Source: Cryptomeria japonica
Lineage: Eukaryota > Streptophyta > Pinopsida > Cupressales > Cupressaceae
Direction: 5' to 3'
Assembly: GCF_030272615.1 (NCBI RefSeq)
Contig: NC_081409.1
Span: 242,057,832-242,121,831, forward strand
Length of the DNA stretch: 64,000 nt
The translations under genes and the position numbers were made by a program. The notes under the pieces are model-generated. The model worked only from the letters and a program-made list of their open reading frames with translations. It made no database searches and was not told the origin of the DNA. Below are positions 21,875 through 33,515 of the stretch, piece after piece; within the stretch, counting starts at the first letter, position 1, and every line of letters begins with the position of its first letter.

Positions 21875-24800
21875 TAGTTATTGAATCCATTTGTGAGTAA
21901 ATCTATCAATTCATTAAGAGGTATTAAGTTAGTAATAATATAGCAGATTCCTTGAGAAATCATGTCTTGGATTTGTGAGGTGTTTTGCAAATAGGAAGGA
22001 TAACCAGCCTCCTGAGTTCATGATAGGTGAAGGAAGACCGGCTGTCATGCTCTTATCAAGTACGCCACCCCAAGTTGGAATGGATGGCCAGCCTTCCATG
22101 CTTGTGGGCTAGGAGGTGGAATGGAAAACCGGCCTTCCATGCTTTTGGGCTTGATCAAGGACGGCCAGCCTCTAAGGTGAACTGAGGGATGGAAGGGCAA
22201 CCAACCTTCCATGGTCTCGTCAAGTCAAGGACAACCAGCCTTGGGAATTGCTGGTTTGCAAACACTTCCAAGAAGTTCATGATGTGATTTTCTATGAGGA
22301 ATATGCTATGATGTATTGATTCCATTATTATTGATGTTATTTTTTATTGATCTAGATATTATGATGTTTTTTGTGTATGGATTTGAATATTATCCTGATT
22401 TCATGTTATCTAATAGTACTAATATCAGTTTTTAGTAATTAATATTGTTTGCTGGCCTGAAACTAGAAATATCCTAAGAAAGGGACATTACATCAAATTA
22501 ACCACACATCCCCTCTTATCACCCTTCCCATAAATAGCATTGATATGTCCTCTCAAAAGCACATTAGGCTGATCCGACAGCTGTAATTGGCAAGAAAGAT
22601 CCTCCCACAAGCCCCCTTTTTTCTGTTAGGGTTGTTCGGCCATAAACATTAAAAAACAGACCCTAATATTCACATTAAATGAATGAAAAGAGCAAATCAT
22701 TCAGTTGGCGTCCTTACTAATCATTTCCATTTTCATCTGCACTCCTAACAACACGTAAACCCTTGGAGGCTCCTTGAGGATCCATAGCCACACCCTTCCG
22801 CGACCTTCCACGAAGATTTCAAGATCCCAGAAAATCACTTTCCAACAATTTAGTTTCGAATCAAAAACATATCAGGCTTAAGATTAGAGAGCTAATTCTG
22901 AGCCAGCTTCCTTCTGTTAGGGGTATTTAGGCCCTTAAGATTCCAAGAGAGGACCTTCATTGAGAGTGTGGAGGGTGCTTCCCCCTCTGCTGTGGAGTGA
23001 AACATCTATAGTTTGTTGTGATCCAGAGTCTCTGTCATCCAAAATGTCAGATTTCAGGTTTTCCAATTCTGTTTTTAGGCCTCTATGCTCTTTTAACCAC
23101 AGAATCACTTAAATTTAGAAACTTGTGTGCCCGAGCAAGCCCCCCAAAATCAGATGAAACTTTTTAACTTCTGAACTAGCCAAACGAAAACTCTCCTGCA
23201 AAGGTCCATCCAAACTTTTCACAACATTCTCTGGAACAAACACACTAGCAGATTCCACTATTTTAATCTCCAAAGGAGATCTCCCCAAAGAACCAGTCAC
23301 AGCTACAATCCCTTCCAAAGGGGAGGCCAAGTTGTCTGCACGCTTCAAAGGTACCTCCAATTGAGAATTGGAGGAGAGAGCAGGAACAACAGTCTCTCTC
23401 CTCTTCACCTTCTTTGAACTGAAGCCCCAGAAGACTGAGCTGAAAGAGGTGAAATTTAGGAGAGTATGCCTCTAGATGCAAAGAAAGTCCAGGAGCTGAC
23501 AGTGCCCATCAGGGAGGGGGCTCCTCCTTGGAAAAGAAAGTCATGGTTGCATCTTCTCACAAAGTCTGGCTTACCTTGGACAACTCCATCCAAATTAAAT
23601 TTTTACTGGGATGGGGTACAAACCCTACCATCTGCTTTCTAGAAACAGGCTTAAGAATTCAACAAGACCTGCAAGGTGACCCACCCTGTGATAGGACTAG
23701 TGCTGAGAAGGAATACTTTCATAATTCAATTCCTGGAAAAAAACACTCAAATGAAAGGCAGGACAATGTTTTATTTGGGAGTGGAAAATCTAGGTTCCAA
23801 GGGCCACCTTAACTCGGGCATACACATAATGGGATTGATTGAGAGCCTGAGGATTGATCTCAATAATGTTACCCAAGCCCTTACTAATCTGCTCCAGACA
23901 AGCACAACTCCAGAATTCCAGAGGGAGGCCATAAAGTCTGCTCCAAAGCTCTCTGAAGTGAGCCAAATTTTCCAAGCTGCTCCAGCTTGGCTTCCACCCC
24001 CACACCTCATGGTGAGAACCATTCACTTGCCAATCAGTCAACTAAACAAGACCATCTTTGTCCAACTTGAAGGAAAGGTGATGATGAAAGATCCCTTGGG
24101 GATTGCATAAACCTGAGCCTTAGAAGACCACCTTTGAAGAATCCAAGAACAATCCTCAGCAAGAGGAAGCCACCTTTCCTTGCAAAGCAGCAAAACCACC
24201 CTATCTTCTAAATCTAATACTCTCCTTTCCACGCCACACCCAGACAAATCCACCTTTGGAACTTCACCTGACACCAGCAGAGGACAAGCTAGTGAAGGAT
24301 AATGTCATCACATGTCTCTCCTGAGCCTGCCATTCTGGAATGGAATAGCATTAGCACATATTGCTGGGGAAATGGTTCTTAATCTACAATTCCTTTGTTG
24401 TCCTTGCAACTGCACCATGATTGGCAACACTGCCCTGTTTGCTGTCCACAAATGCCAGACTCCCCATCACACTTCTGTACTAAACAATACTCTTTTTGTC
24501 CAACTTGAAGGAAAGGTGATGAAGAAAGATCCTTTGGGGATTGCATAAACCCGAGCCTCAGAAGAACACCTTTGAAGAATCTAAGAAGAAACCTCAGCAA
24601 AAGGAAGCCACCTTTCCTTGCAAAGCAGCAAAACCACTCTATCTTCTAAATCCAATAATCTCCTTTCCACTTCACACCCAGACAAATCCACCTTTAGAAC
24701 TTCACCTGACACCAGCAGACGACAAGCTAGGGAAGGATAATGTCATCACACATCTTTCCTGAACCTGCCATTCTGTAATGGAATAGCATTAGCACATATT

Positions 24801-26030
24801 GGTGGGAAGCGATTCTTAAAGTACAATTTCATCGTTGTCCTTGCATCTGTACCATGATTGGCACCACTGCCCTGCCTGCTGCCCACAATTGCCGGACTGC
24901 CCATCATACTTGTGCTCTCTTTTGTTTTGAAAAAACAATTTTTGTCCTCACTTGGTTTGCTCCATTCCTCAGCCCATCACATTGTTAAACTTAAAAATAT
25001 TTTGTTATTGAACCTCTCAAACGGTATAGTTTTCATTTCACTTCTAAGATCTATCTCAACCATCTGTCTGATCTGTAAAACCAATTCTGAGGGAAATGAT
25101 TCACCAATTTATGTTTCAAGATTATTTGCCATTACAACTAATTCAACAATTGTGATTTATAAACTATCAATTATGAGGTGAAGAGATGCCAACGTCTCTT
25201 CATTTTCCTCTTTGAAATATGCATTGAAAGAGAAATGATCAAAAGGACACCAATGACTCTTCATTTGCCTCATATTTTGTCTTTTTAATGTCCATTTGGA
25301 AGTGGCGTCAATAATGTGATTATCTTGAATATCTGTCCAAGATATTTATCTCTGTTCACATATTGATGAGTCCTGCTAGATCACTGCCTGACTTGCTTTA
25401 CCTTTTTTTATTGCCATGTTATCTCTTCATTAATAAATAATTTATGTGCTTAGGCAAAGCCAATGTTGGGCCCCACTGATTGGATCAACATCTATTCAAG
25501 ATAGATGCCAATATCCATTCTTCCTGTATCAATGGTTTTGAAATTGTTTTTTGGGATCACTAGATCATGAACAGCTATCATTCGGTGCGTCTTTAATTAG
25601 GGTTTCCTCATGTTGATCATGGAAGTAGTGCCTGCCAAGATTAGAACAATGAATTCAAAAGAACATTGAAGGCAAATTATGTTTGGCTGTTCCAAACATG
25701 CAATCTTTGTGTTGGTTGTAAATTATTCTTCATAATAGTAGTTACGAGTTTCTGGACTAGTGTACAGTCAATAATTGTGTTCTGGTCACATTTTCTGTTT
25801 AATGACGTGTAAATGTTTTAAAGGTTGGATTAATATATTAACTACAAAGCTGATTGTGCTTTTCTATGACAGGTGCCTTTGCTACAGCAGGTGTTCTTAG
25901 TGCAGGCTTAATCAGTTTCAGGAATGGTAATTATCAGTTGAGTCAAAAGTTGATGAGAGCTCGTGTTCTTGTGCAAGCTGGCACGGTAGCATTGATGGTT
26001 GGTACTGCTGTTTATTATGGAAAATTTTAA
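16933..26030 (+). CDS. HIG1-domain protein (mitochondrial respiratory supercomplex factor-like), two exons
   Basis: Exon 1 is 16933-17017 (28 codons plus one base) and ends at a GTATGT donor. Exon 2 is 25873-26030, after a CTATGACAG acceptor. The spliced frame is 243 nt, 80 residues plus TAA. The protein starts MGSGDTDTTQLDELFMPEKS, then NPLVPLG spans the splice (phase 1), followed by AFATAGVLSAGLISFRNGNY, the conserved MRARVLVQAGTVALMVGTAV and YYG. Two hydrophobic helices (about residues 29-44 and 63-78) flank a polar loop, as in the HIG1 family, whose yeast member Rcf1 sits in the mitochondrial inner membrane and supports complex III-IV supercomplexes. Length and domain look complete with no lesion. 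Splice sites are canonical GT-AG. The 8,855-bp intron is full of TE remnants. Plant HIG1 genes are often hypoxia-responsive, but nothing here shows regulation. Confidence 0.9.
17307..17580 (+). repeat. Minisatellite, about five 52-bp units
   Basis: Diverged units of the form GATTTGTAAACATGGG...CTCAATTATATGCCATTGTT start near 17307, 17365, 17416, 17467 and 17519. It creates a spurious 69-residue open frame at 17384-17593 whose translation is itself repetitive. Confidence 0.75.
18267..18418 (+). repeat. 76-bp tandem duplication
   Basis: Units 18267-18342 and 18343-18418 both begin AATCAACATCATTGTCAATT and remain alike to TTTAAAGCT. Old, with several substitutions. Confidence 0.8.
18676..21842. 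mobile_element. Non-autonomous hAT-like element in the HIG1 intron
   Basis: The left end CATAGAAACAAGACTCGG and the reverse complement of the right end (TATAGTTCCGAGACTCGCC) form an imperfect inverted repeat resembling the ends of the hAT element at 28515-31856. Both ends carry dense GACTCG/CGAGTC subterminal repeats (18680-18790 and 21660-21836), as that hAT element does. Without the nested solo LTR it would be about 0.92 kb with no transposase. The right end abuts a TA microsatellite, so an 8-bp target duplication cannot be confirmed. Confidence 0.6.
19077..21315 (-). mobile_element. Solo LTR (2,239 bp, Copia-like), minus orientation
   Basis: Ends are TGTAGAACAC on the left and CATTCTAACA on the right, a TG...CA pair with short inverted repeat, flanked by the perfect 5-bp duplication atccc (19072-19076 and 21316-21320). 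Read on the minus strand it has CATTGATGTCAAA near the start and, towards the end, a GGTTTTCC...TTTTTCCC run and AATTCACCCCCC, the same architecture as the Copia LTR at 40641/60683. No PBS, polypurine tract or coding frame lies inside, so it is a solo LTR left by LTR-LTR recombination. Confidence 0.8.
21839..21870. repeat. TA dinucleotide microsatellite, 16 units
   Basis: Perfect (TA)16 directly at the right end of the hAT-like element. Confidence 0.95.
22004..22255 (+). repeat. Degenerate repeat of GGA-x-x-x-CC-R-GCCTTCCATG units
   Basis: About seven diverged copies of a 30-45-bp unit around AACCAGCCT / ACCGGCCTTCCATGC (near 22004, 22035, 22085, 22130, 22160, 22190 and 22235). The adjacent 21871-22003 and 22256-22469 hold no recognised gene. 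Confidence 0.6.
22480..22960 (-). pseudogene. LINE-B ORF2: endonuclease start
   Basis: From ATG at 22960 the translation is MKVLSWNLKGLNTPNRRKLA, then a stop, then LSNLKPDMFLI. This is the N-terminus of an exonuclease-endonuclease-phosphatase domain (the WNxKG motif carries the catalytic Asn). A later stretch around 22600-22690 resembles the NVYGP...W-x-x-L segment. Stops and frameshifts abound and the domain ends prematurely. Confidence 0.7.
22990..24600 (-). pseudogene. LINE-B ORF1 (DUF4283-like)
   Basis: Frames 24274-24038 (EDRVVLLLCKERWLPLAEDC) and 24041-23790 (RELWSRLYGLPLEFWSCACL, then NIIEINPQALNQSHYVYARV) give the RNA-binding-like ORF1 domain in the expected order. The 23408-23115 frame is a Ser/Leu-rich C-terminal tail. 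Part of the N-terminal half is duplicated in the 438-bp repeat. The zinc knuckle was not found. Broken by stops. Confidence 0.65.
24057..24932. repeat. 438-bp direct tandem duplication within LINE-B
   Basis: TTTGTCCAACTTGAAGGAAA occurs at 24057 and 24495, and GCACATATT at 24354 and 24792; both pairs are 438 apart. The two units (24057-24494, 24495-about 24932) are alike throughout with scattered substitutions. Confidence 0.85.
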
Positions 26031-26148
26031 TGTGTAAATAGAGGTCCATCAAGCCCTCAGAATAGACTATGTGATTGAATTGGTAGATCGTGAATTGAAG
26101 ATGAAAAGCAAAATGAAAGTATTCTTTCTTTGTTCTTCATAATATTAA

Positions 26149-26154
26149 AATAAA
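26149..26154 (+). terminator. Candidate poly(A) signal of the HIG1 gene
   Basis: AATAAA 119 nt after the stop codon. Plant signals are loose, so this is only a candidate. Confidence 0.4.
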
Positions 26155-28506
26155 ATCAGAGGATACAATTAACTTGTTTGCCAGGATTTGTTTTCCCATT
26201 TCACCAAGTTAACGAGTTTATCTGAAACTGCCAATTTTTTATTATCTTATGAGAAGAAACTCAAGTCTTGACAATATGTCAGGTTCCTTGTGATCTGAAA
26301 TACATTTTATGTGCAACTCTGTCATTCTTTCATAGTGACCAATATTCTTGGTTAAAATTTTATTTAGTCAACATCTAGATTGGTTGCTTTGGGGGTGAAT
26401 ATGTTGGCAAAAATCTGTGGCTGCATTAATGGGCTCAACTCTCAGCATTCATTGACGTTGTTTCACTTGCCGTTTACTTTCAGCAGAGTTACAGTTACAA
26501 TACATATATAATTCTTTTGTGCAGAGAGATTATGGTTTTTAAATTCTTGTGTAAGGTTATATGAAGGTATGGCAACCTGGCAATTGTTAGAGAGATGCTA
26601 CTTCATTTGTTGCCTAAGTGAATTTAAATGTTCATCTATTAGATATCTATCTTTTTAGCTGTTGCAAGAAATCTGAGGCAGATTGAGCTATGATAAAGAT
26701 TATTAGTTACAACTATTTAGTGCCACTGCTGTTTAATATGCTTGAGAATATTAATTGAAGGGATGTGTGTTTTCTCAGATTTTTGTTTTTTAGTGTGCGA
26801 TAAGCTTATATGTGAGCTCCCTTTATTTTTCAATATCAGTTTTCAGAGGAAACAATTAAAGGGTGAGCATGGAAAATTCCACATCATGGATTTTGTATTT
26901 ACCTGTTTTCTCCTATCTGTTTTCTTTTTTCCTATCAGTACATGACATAATTTCAGATGTTAGTTATCTGTAAAGCTGGACAGGCTCCTGCTTATGCTAC
27001 ACAAAAGAAAGAATCCGAAGCACAGGAGCCTTACTTTTTAAAAACTTGCAATTGCGAGTAATTTTCTCCTGTTGCATTTGCAGTGCCGTTTCTTGAATTT
27101 TAAGTATTTAAACCATTTTCAAAAAAAAGTCACTGTAAAATATGCATATAGATATTACTCTTGAGGCAGACGCAAGTTCTTTAGTGTAAGTGTTTTGTTA
27201 GTTTTTTTTTTCTTTTGTACAAGCTTTTTAATAAATTTATTTTAGAAATAAAATTTTAAACTTAAATGACTTTAAAAATATATATATTTTAACCCTAATG
27301 AATATAGATAAAAAAACAAAGCTGTCTCCAAAATAGTAGGTCATGCTTAATGCAGCACGGTTTACCATTTTAGGGCAAGCCCTTTTTTGTTTACATAAAC
27401 GTTTAAACCATATCAAGTGTAAGTAAACTAAGGATTTTTGGGTAATTGACGTTCTTTTTATGCATTAAAGCTTATTTTATCTTTACCCATTATGTTTGAC
27501 TTGAAATAACAAAAGCAGTTCATTATCCCTCTAATTATATGAATAGGAATTGTTTTCCTAGCTTTTAAGTTTTTGTTTAGATTTTCTTGTTATCAATTTG
27601 GGTAATTGAAATCCATTTTTATTTTTGTAAAATCGTTGCAATGCATATTACTTAGGGTTGCTCTCTTAAGGGGTTCCGGTCCACAGGACAACGTGGACAA
27701 GTTCAATTGGAGATATTCTTTTTTCTGGCTAAAAGCAAGCCAACACCAAAGGCGTGTTTCCCATGAACTACTGACTGGACTGGTTAAGAAACATTTGAAC
27801 TTGCTAGGGTTCTTTTAAAGAAAATAGAAAGACGTCCTTGCTAAGATTTTGGGCCTCAGTGAGCTTAATTTCACAGGGTTTCCAAGTGTGCTTAATCCTG
27901 GTCGTCAGAGATTGCTTTGAGGGGATACACCTGACATAATAGGTGATTAAACTACAGTTCTCATATTACTGGCAAACAAAACCAACATCTATTTATTGAA
28001 AGAGAAACATCTACTGGGGTATTGATGTTGTTAACTTCTTGTAGACGTTGGGAACAAATTTCTGAACTCGCTTGGGTGACATATCTGTTGCCGTTCACAG
28101 CAAAAGTTGCTGAGTTTTTCTGTTTTAAAACTGGTCAAGATGCTAACTGTATTTTTTTATCAATACCTGTAATTGAAATGATCTACAATCTAAATTTTAT
28201 TTATATTATCTCTTGCTTTTAACTGTCGCCACAATATTTGGTGTGCTTACTCTACTGAATAGTTGCTGGATCAGTTGTGTTTATATGGGCCATTCTACAT
28301 AGTAGAAAATTCTTACAAGTGAATTAACAGAGATGGAAATTTTATTGATGGGTAGCGGTAGATCTCAACAACTGGGAGAGGACTAGTCGACTAGACTAGA
28401 GGTGATTTGGTGTTTGTTATGTGCACGGTTCTTGCTGTTCTTCAAGCAGCTATAACAGATTGAGCTTTTAACTTAGCATATTTAGTATTACTGTCATGGT
28501 TTAACA
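26155..28506. other. Intergenic, no gene recognised
   Basis: AT-rich sequence with short frames (for example 27606-27818 plus) that show no motif. No repeat structure stood out. Confidence 0.5.
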
Positions 28507-28514
28507 CTCTTGAC

Positions 28515-31500
28515 CAAAGTTTGAGGACTGGACTCGCCACAGACTCGGCAGCCCAAAAATTGGTCTCGGACTCAAACTTGGCAAAAACAGGACTTGGCAA
28601 AAAAACCGTAGTTTACAAAAAAAAAAAAGAAAAAAGAAAAAAATGCATTTAGAGAACATAAGAGCCATAATTGAAACATTACACGTCATATAATCTCCAA
28701 ACACTCGATATTTGACATTTCATGATTCATTCTCATAGTTTCAAAGTTTAAAATGTATAACAGCAGTACAAGTTTATAAATGTTTACAAAATTACATATA
28801 ATGATATGTTCAAATGTGAAAAACAAGCAGCTAAAGAGAAGACTACATCTTCCTCTTTGCTCTCCTAATATAACTCAATTTTTCAAGCCTTGAGCTAATA
28901 GTAGCAGAAAGTGTTTAGGTATCTAAATGGTGAGATGATTCTTCTTCAAAATTAAAGTCCTCATCTTCGTCCTCATTGCCATCCTCCTCCATTTCATCCA
29001 ATCTTGTTGCTTCTCTCTTTATTTCTACAAGATCTTTGTCAGTAAGGTCCTAGACATTATCAGCATCATTTTGTTTATTGATGGTCCACTCACCATATAG
29101 ATCAATTTCATCCAAGTCAATGGCCTCATGTGAAACACCCTCCACCTTTCTAGTGCGAAGGCAAATGTTGTACCGAACGAAGACAAGATTATTGAGGTGC
29201 TTATGTGTCAACCCATTTCTCTTCTTTGCGTGAATGCTCTCAAATAAACTCCAATTCCATTCACACACAGAAGCACTACATGGCTTGGACAAAACACATA
29301 TGGCTATCTTTTGAAGATTAGGCATGCCAGCACCATAATTCTCCCACCATAAATCTACAAAAAAAACATATAGAAATATTAGAAATAAGAAAAAAATGTA
29401 ACAATCAAGTTTCTAGTTTTTTTCTTGTAGTATTGAACTAATTTTTTTACCTAGTTGTTGTTTTCCTCTCCTATCAATTGCTTGTTGTGAAGAGGAGAAG
29501 TTTCTCCCCTTTGCACCCTTGTAGATATTGAACGATGAACATTTCCAAATTCATAAATAGAAAGTCAAACTCAACAATGAACATTTCCAAATTCATAAAT
29601 AAAGATATAGCAAATGTCAAATCTCGCTTCCAACTCATCAAGAACCTTGTCTCTCAACTCAGGGTCAGGTGCCATCTTATCAATGCATGCAACAACACTT
29701 GTCATGACCTCCTCATCAGCCCTAAATGAATCAAAGAAGTAGAATTTCGGGTTCAAGAAGTAGGCAAAGGCATGTATTGGTTGGTGGAGTTGGTTTGTCC
29801 ACCTACGATCAATGATGCGCATAAGGATTTCATATTTTCTTGTATTTCTGCTATAGTAATGTGAAATGTCTTCTTTGGCCCTATCCATGGTCTCATAAAT
29901 GAAACCCATTGGCATGCCCTCCCTATCCACCATACGAAAAATCTTTACCAAAGGTTTTGTCACCTAAAAAAATGAAAACAAATTTTAAATTAGTACAAAA
30001 TTAACCCTTAAAAAAAAAAACAGCAAATAGATTATCTTGTATAAAGTTTACGTTTGTGTTTGTTACTTACCCCAATCAACTCCTCTCCAGTTTTAGTGAA
30101 CTCTTCATCAAAAACAATGCTTACAATCTTCTCCACTTCAATTCTTTTGGAGTATACAGACTCCAACCAAACATCAGACACAAACATTTGCTTAAGATGA
30201 GGAATGGCACCAAAAATGCTCTGCAAAGTGAGGAAGTGGCTAGCAAATCGTGTCACTCTAGGTCACACAAGGTCCTTGCCATTTGTGTGTTTTATCATCA
30301 AAGCAAGGATCCAAGTATGATTGTAGATGAATTTGGTGACATTTTTTTTGCATTTTCAACCACCCTTTTCACCCATCCAATCTTCCCAATGTCCTCTAAC
30401 AACAAGTTCAAGCAACACAAGGACTCCATGTAATTGTAGGATGCCTCTCCATAAGCATTCTACCTGCAGCTGTATTGTTCGTGATAATTTGGACAACATT
30501 CTCAACTCCAACTTGCTAGATCACCCATCCAATAGATTACACAAAGTTTCTACTTTTTTTTATTTCATTTGAGGCATCAATAGACTTTAGGAATACCATT
30601 GCACTATTTGAAGCCACCAAGAAATTGAGGACTCATATTTCATCCACTTGTCCATCCATCCGATAAAATGCCGCATCCTTTTCTCCTCCAAAGTCTTTTT
30701 TGATCATCAACCACAACTTGTATATTTTTTACGGCTTGCTCTAGCAATGGTCCATTAAAGTCTCTACCTGTTGAGGCCTTAAACCCCTTACCTGCAACTA
30801 TAAATGCATTAACCAAACCTTCCCAATACGCATTGTTCACCGCATTAAAAGGTATATTATTGTAATACCAAAAGTTTGGTGTTGTTATCCTTGCTTGCTC
30901 ATGCTTCTCTCTATTCCATCCTGTACCTTCAAGTGAAGGTTGTGCTCCTGGAACATTTTGTGGAACAAAGTAATTAGGGTTTGATCTAAGAGGAGTCTCA
31001 TTAGCTTCGTGAAAATGGTTAACATAAATTTGGGCTTCACGAGTGTGACCAAGGGGACTTGAAGTGGACAATGTGGGATTCATTGTAGCTGGTATGCCTT
31101 ATTTCATTTTTTGTCTTTCTTCCTTTTGCATATCATACTAAGGAAGAAGGGCCTTCATCTCTCTAATAATCTCCAGAGTTGATTTGTCACATATCTCCAC
31201 ACTTTGTTTAGGTATTTGTGCAAGGTGGTATTTTAATCTATTGATTCCACTAGTCATCCATTGGCTTTGGGGATGCCCTTGGAGTTAAACTTGCCATTGC
31301 TGTTTTGACATGAGAAAAAAAAATCAGCAAGGTTTTGTGGAAAATCAACAAAAAAAATGATAATAAATCATTTGTTAAAAAATAGTATTCGAAAACAAGA
31401 AAAAACTATAAGGAAATAAGTTAGGAAGGGAAATAGAATTTTTTTTGGTAGCATATCCCCTTGTTTTTCAAGATTTTTTTATTTTCAAAACATGGAGAGG

Positions 31501-31856
31501 AAAAAAAAAAAAGAGAGAGAAGAAAAATCCTTACCTAGATCTCTTTTGTTGTTTAGATCTTGTTTCCTCTCTTTCTTCAAACCCTATAGACATTTTTTGA
31601 GCAAATACAAATGCCAAATGAGTGAAAGAATTAAAAAAAAATCACTTTAAATATTGGCTGGGCTGGTTTCACAACGACACGAGTCTTCTCATTGGACTCG
31701 TGAGTCCCGACTGTAGACTAAGGCGAGTCCTTGGCATAGACTAGCGAGTCTTGTGTTAGGACTCTCCCGGACTCCACTCACAAGTCAATGACGAGTTGAC
31801 TCGGCCCACCACCAGACTCGCGAGTCTAGGCAAGTTCGGTGAGTCATAAATCTATG
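28515..31856 (-). mobile_element. hAT-superfamily DNA transposon (3,342 bp)
   Basis: The 8-bp direct repeat ctcttgac at 28507-28514 and 31857-31864 flanks an element with imperfect inverted ends (CAAAGTTTGAGGACTGG on the left; CATAGATTTATGACTCACC as reverse complement of the right). Eight-base duplications are diagnostic of hAT elements. Both subterminal regions are packed with GACTCG-type repeats (28525-28600 and 31678-31845), likely transposase-binding sites. It encodes a DUF659-type transposase on the minus strand. The open frames contain stops, so it is probably inactive. Confidence 0.9.
28918..31310 (-). pseudogene. hAT transposase (BED, DUF659, dimerisation domain), with introns
   Basis: Domain order on the minus strand: a BED-type zinc-finger remnant (GINRLKYHLAQIPKQSVEIC, about 31260-31130); DUF659 (NIPFNAVNNAYWEGLV to GCGILSDGWTSG, about 30870-30640); a central part VTRFASHFLTLQSIF at 30256; PLVKIFRMVDREGMPMGFIY at about 29960; and the C-terminal dimerisation region CSASVCEWNWSLFESIHAKK at about 29290-29210. 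Intron signs are a GTAAGT donor at 30072 with an acceptor at 29964, which joins EELIG to VTKPLV, and a second pair at about 29450/29353 joining to DLWWENYG. An acidic tail ends near 28918. The 30430-30640 region has stops, so this copy is damaged. Confidence 0.85.
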
Positions 31857-31864
31857 CTCTTGAC

Positions 31865-33515
31865 CCTTACTCTCGTATGACTGTGAGCATGAATTTTAGT
31901 AAAACATGAATAAGGTGTCAATTTTGATACTTTTAAAAGTAGTTACCCATGTATGAGTTTCAGGGGTTTACAAGCAACATTTGAATTTTTTAATGGAACT
32001 TTAATTGTTTGTAGACATGTTACATATGTTGTGCTACCATTGAAGATGGTCAAGACTTGAAAAAGGAAAGGACTACTTCATATTCAGTTAGCTACAAATT
32101 TTGGAAGCAACATATAAGGAAAATACTGGATGGCAAAAAGTTTAATTCATATTTGCCCAAGAGATGGGTATATCCCTCTAAAATCAAACCAAACCTTTTA
32201 AATCATTCTATAATCTTGTTAGTTCCTACAAGGCAAGATACTATTGCATCCATTCAATCCACAATTTAATAATTATTTTAGTCAATTAATGCATAAAAAT
32301 TAAGTTTTGAACAAAAAACCTATAGTCTAAGTTTAATTCTTATTTTAAACTTTAAATTATTGTAAAAATGACATTTTTTTCTTTATTCCTATTGATAACA
32401 ATAAGCATAAAATTCAATTTTCCAAAAAAAAACACAAACTTTTTTGTGCATTCAATTTATTAAATAAATTGTTATTAAACTGACAAGGGAGTACCGCTAA
32501 TGCAACCTTATCTCAACTAACTTGGACCCTGATGGTATGTAGACTTCGTTGAATAAATAAATAAAGTTGAAAAATAATTAATTCCATGTGAGCTTTGATT
32601 GCATCACAAAACCTAGTACTACCCAGTTGAAGGGAGATTGATGTGGCAAGTACAATGCTTGTTAAGCATGACCTAAGCAAATATGCCCACTTCGAAACAT
32701 GCAATGTCGATAGAAGAAAAAGGGAACAAGCTTCCATGACAGAGGGGAAACATGGTTGTATGGTTGTAATTATTTATTTGACTTTAAATTTTTAATTTTT
32801 TTTAGTACATATATTTTTTCATATGACTAGAAAAAAATTGTATTCTCTTCTTTAGATTAGTGGAATATAAAAACATATATAATTTTTTGAGTACACAAAT
32901 TTCTTTATATGATTAGAATGAAATTGTATTATTTTCTTTTATTTATTAAATATAATTGTTGATTAAGTTTGTTTGCCATAGCTCATACATTCTAAAGTTT
33001 ATATATGTACTCATTACAATATCTTGAATACATTATTTTAGAATTTTGTCAAATTCTTTTGTTTGTTTGCTTTTAACTTTATGTAGTCATAATATTGTTT
33101 TAATTCTAGAAAATTTAAATATTAATTTTATGTTATTCATATTAAATCTAACATAGTATCGAACTAAGACAATTTAGGTGGTATTTAGATTTCAAATCTA
33201 CATATAGAATCAAGAATTAATAGTATTAATGCTGTTCTATTTTCTACTTTATACTAACCACACTATGGCATGAACATGACACATTGTGCCCTTTGTTATT
33301 TTATATCACACCTTTTTCTATTAAAAAATCTAGTGCTAAGATGAACTTAATAATATTCAAATTTATGAAATGCTAATTAAGGATGCTTTGAATTTGAGGG
33401 TTTATTTGTTATTAATATGATTATTGTGTTTAAGGTATGTGAAATGCATGGGAATGTGAGTATTGTATTTAAGGTACCGAGCTTTTCCAAAAGTCCATAC
33501 ATCATAGATTTTAGC
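31865..33515. other. AT-rich intergenic, no gene recognised
   Basis: Low GC with short meaningless frames. Nothing repetitive beyond A/T runs. Confidence 0.5.

Larger units (their letters stand above)
22470..24940 (-). mobile_element. LINE-B fragment: ORF1 and start of ORF2
   Basis: On the minus strand ORF1 precedes ORF2, as in plant L1 elements. The ORF2 side stops near 22470 within the endonuclease, so reverse transcriptase is absent. The copy lies antisense inside the HIG1 intron. The 5' end coincides roughly with the end of a 438-bp tandem duplication. Confidence 0.75.
17018..25872 (+). other. 8,855-bp intron of the HIG1 gene
   Basis: Begins GTATGTTCC and ends TTTCTATGACAG. It holds, in order, a 52-bp minisatellite, a 76-bp duplication, a hAT-like element with a nested solo LTR, a TA microsatellite, a degenerate CCAGCC repeat and LINE-B. 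17581-18266, 18419-18675 and 24941-25872 show nothing recognisable. The intron is about 36 times longer than the coding sequence. Confidence 0.85.
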
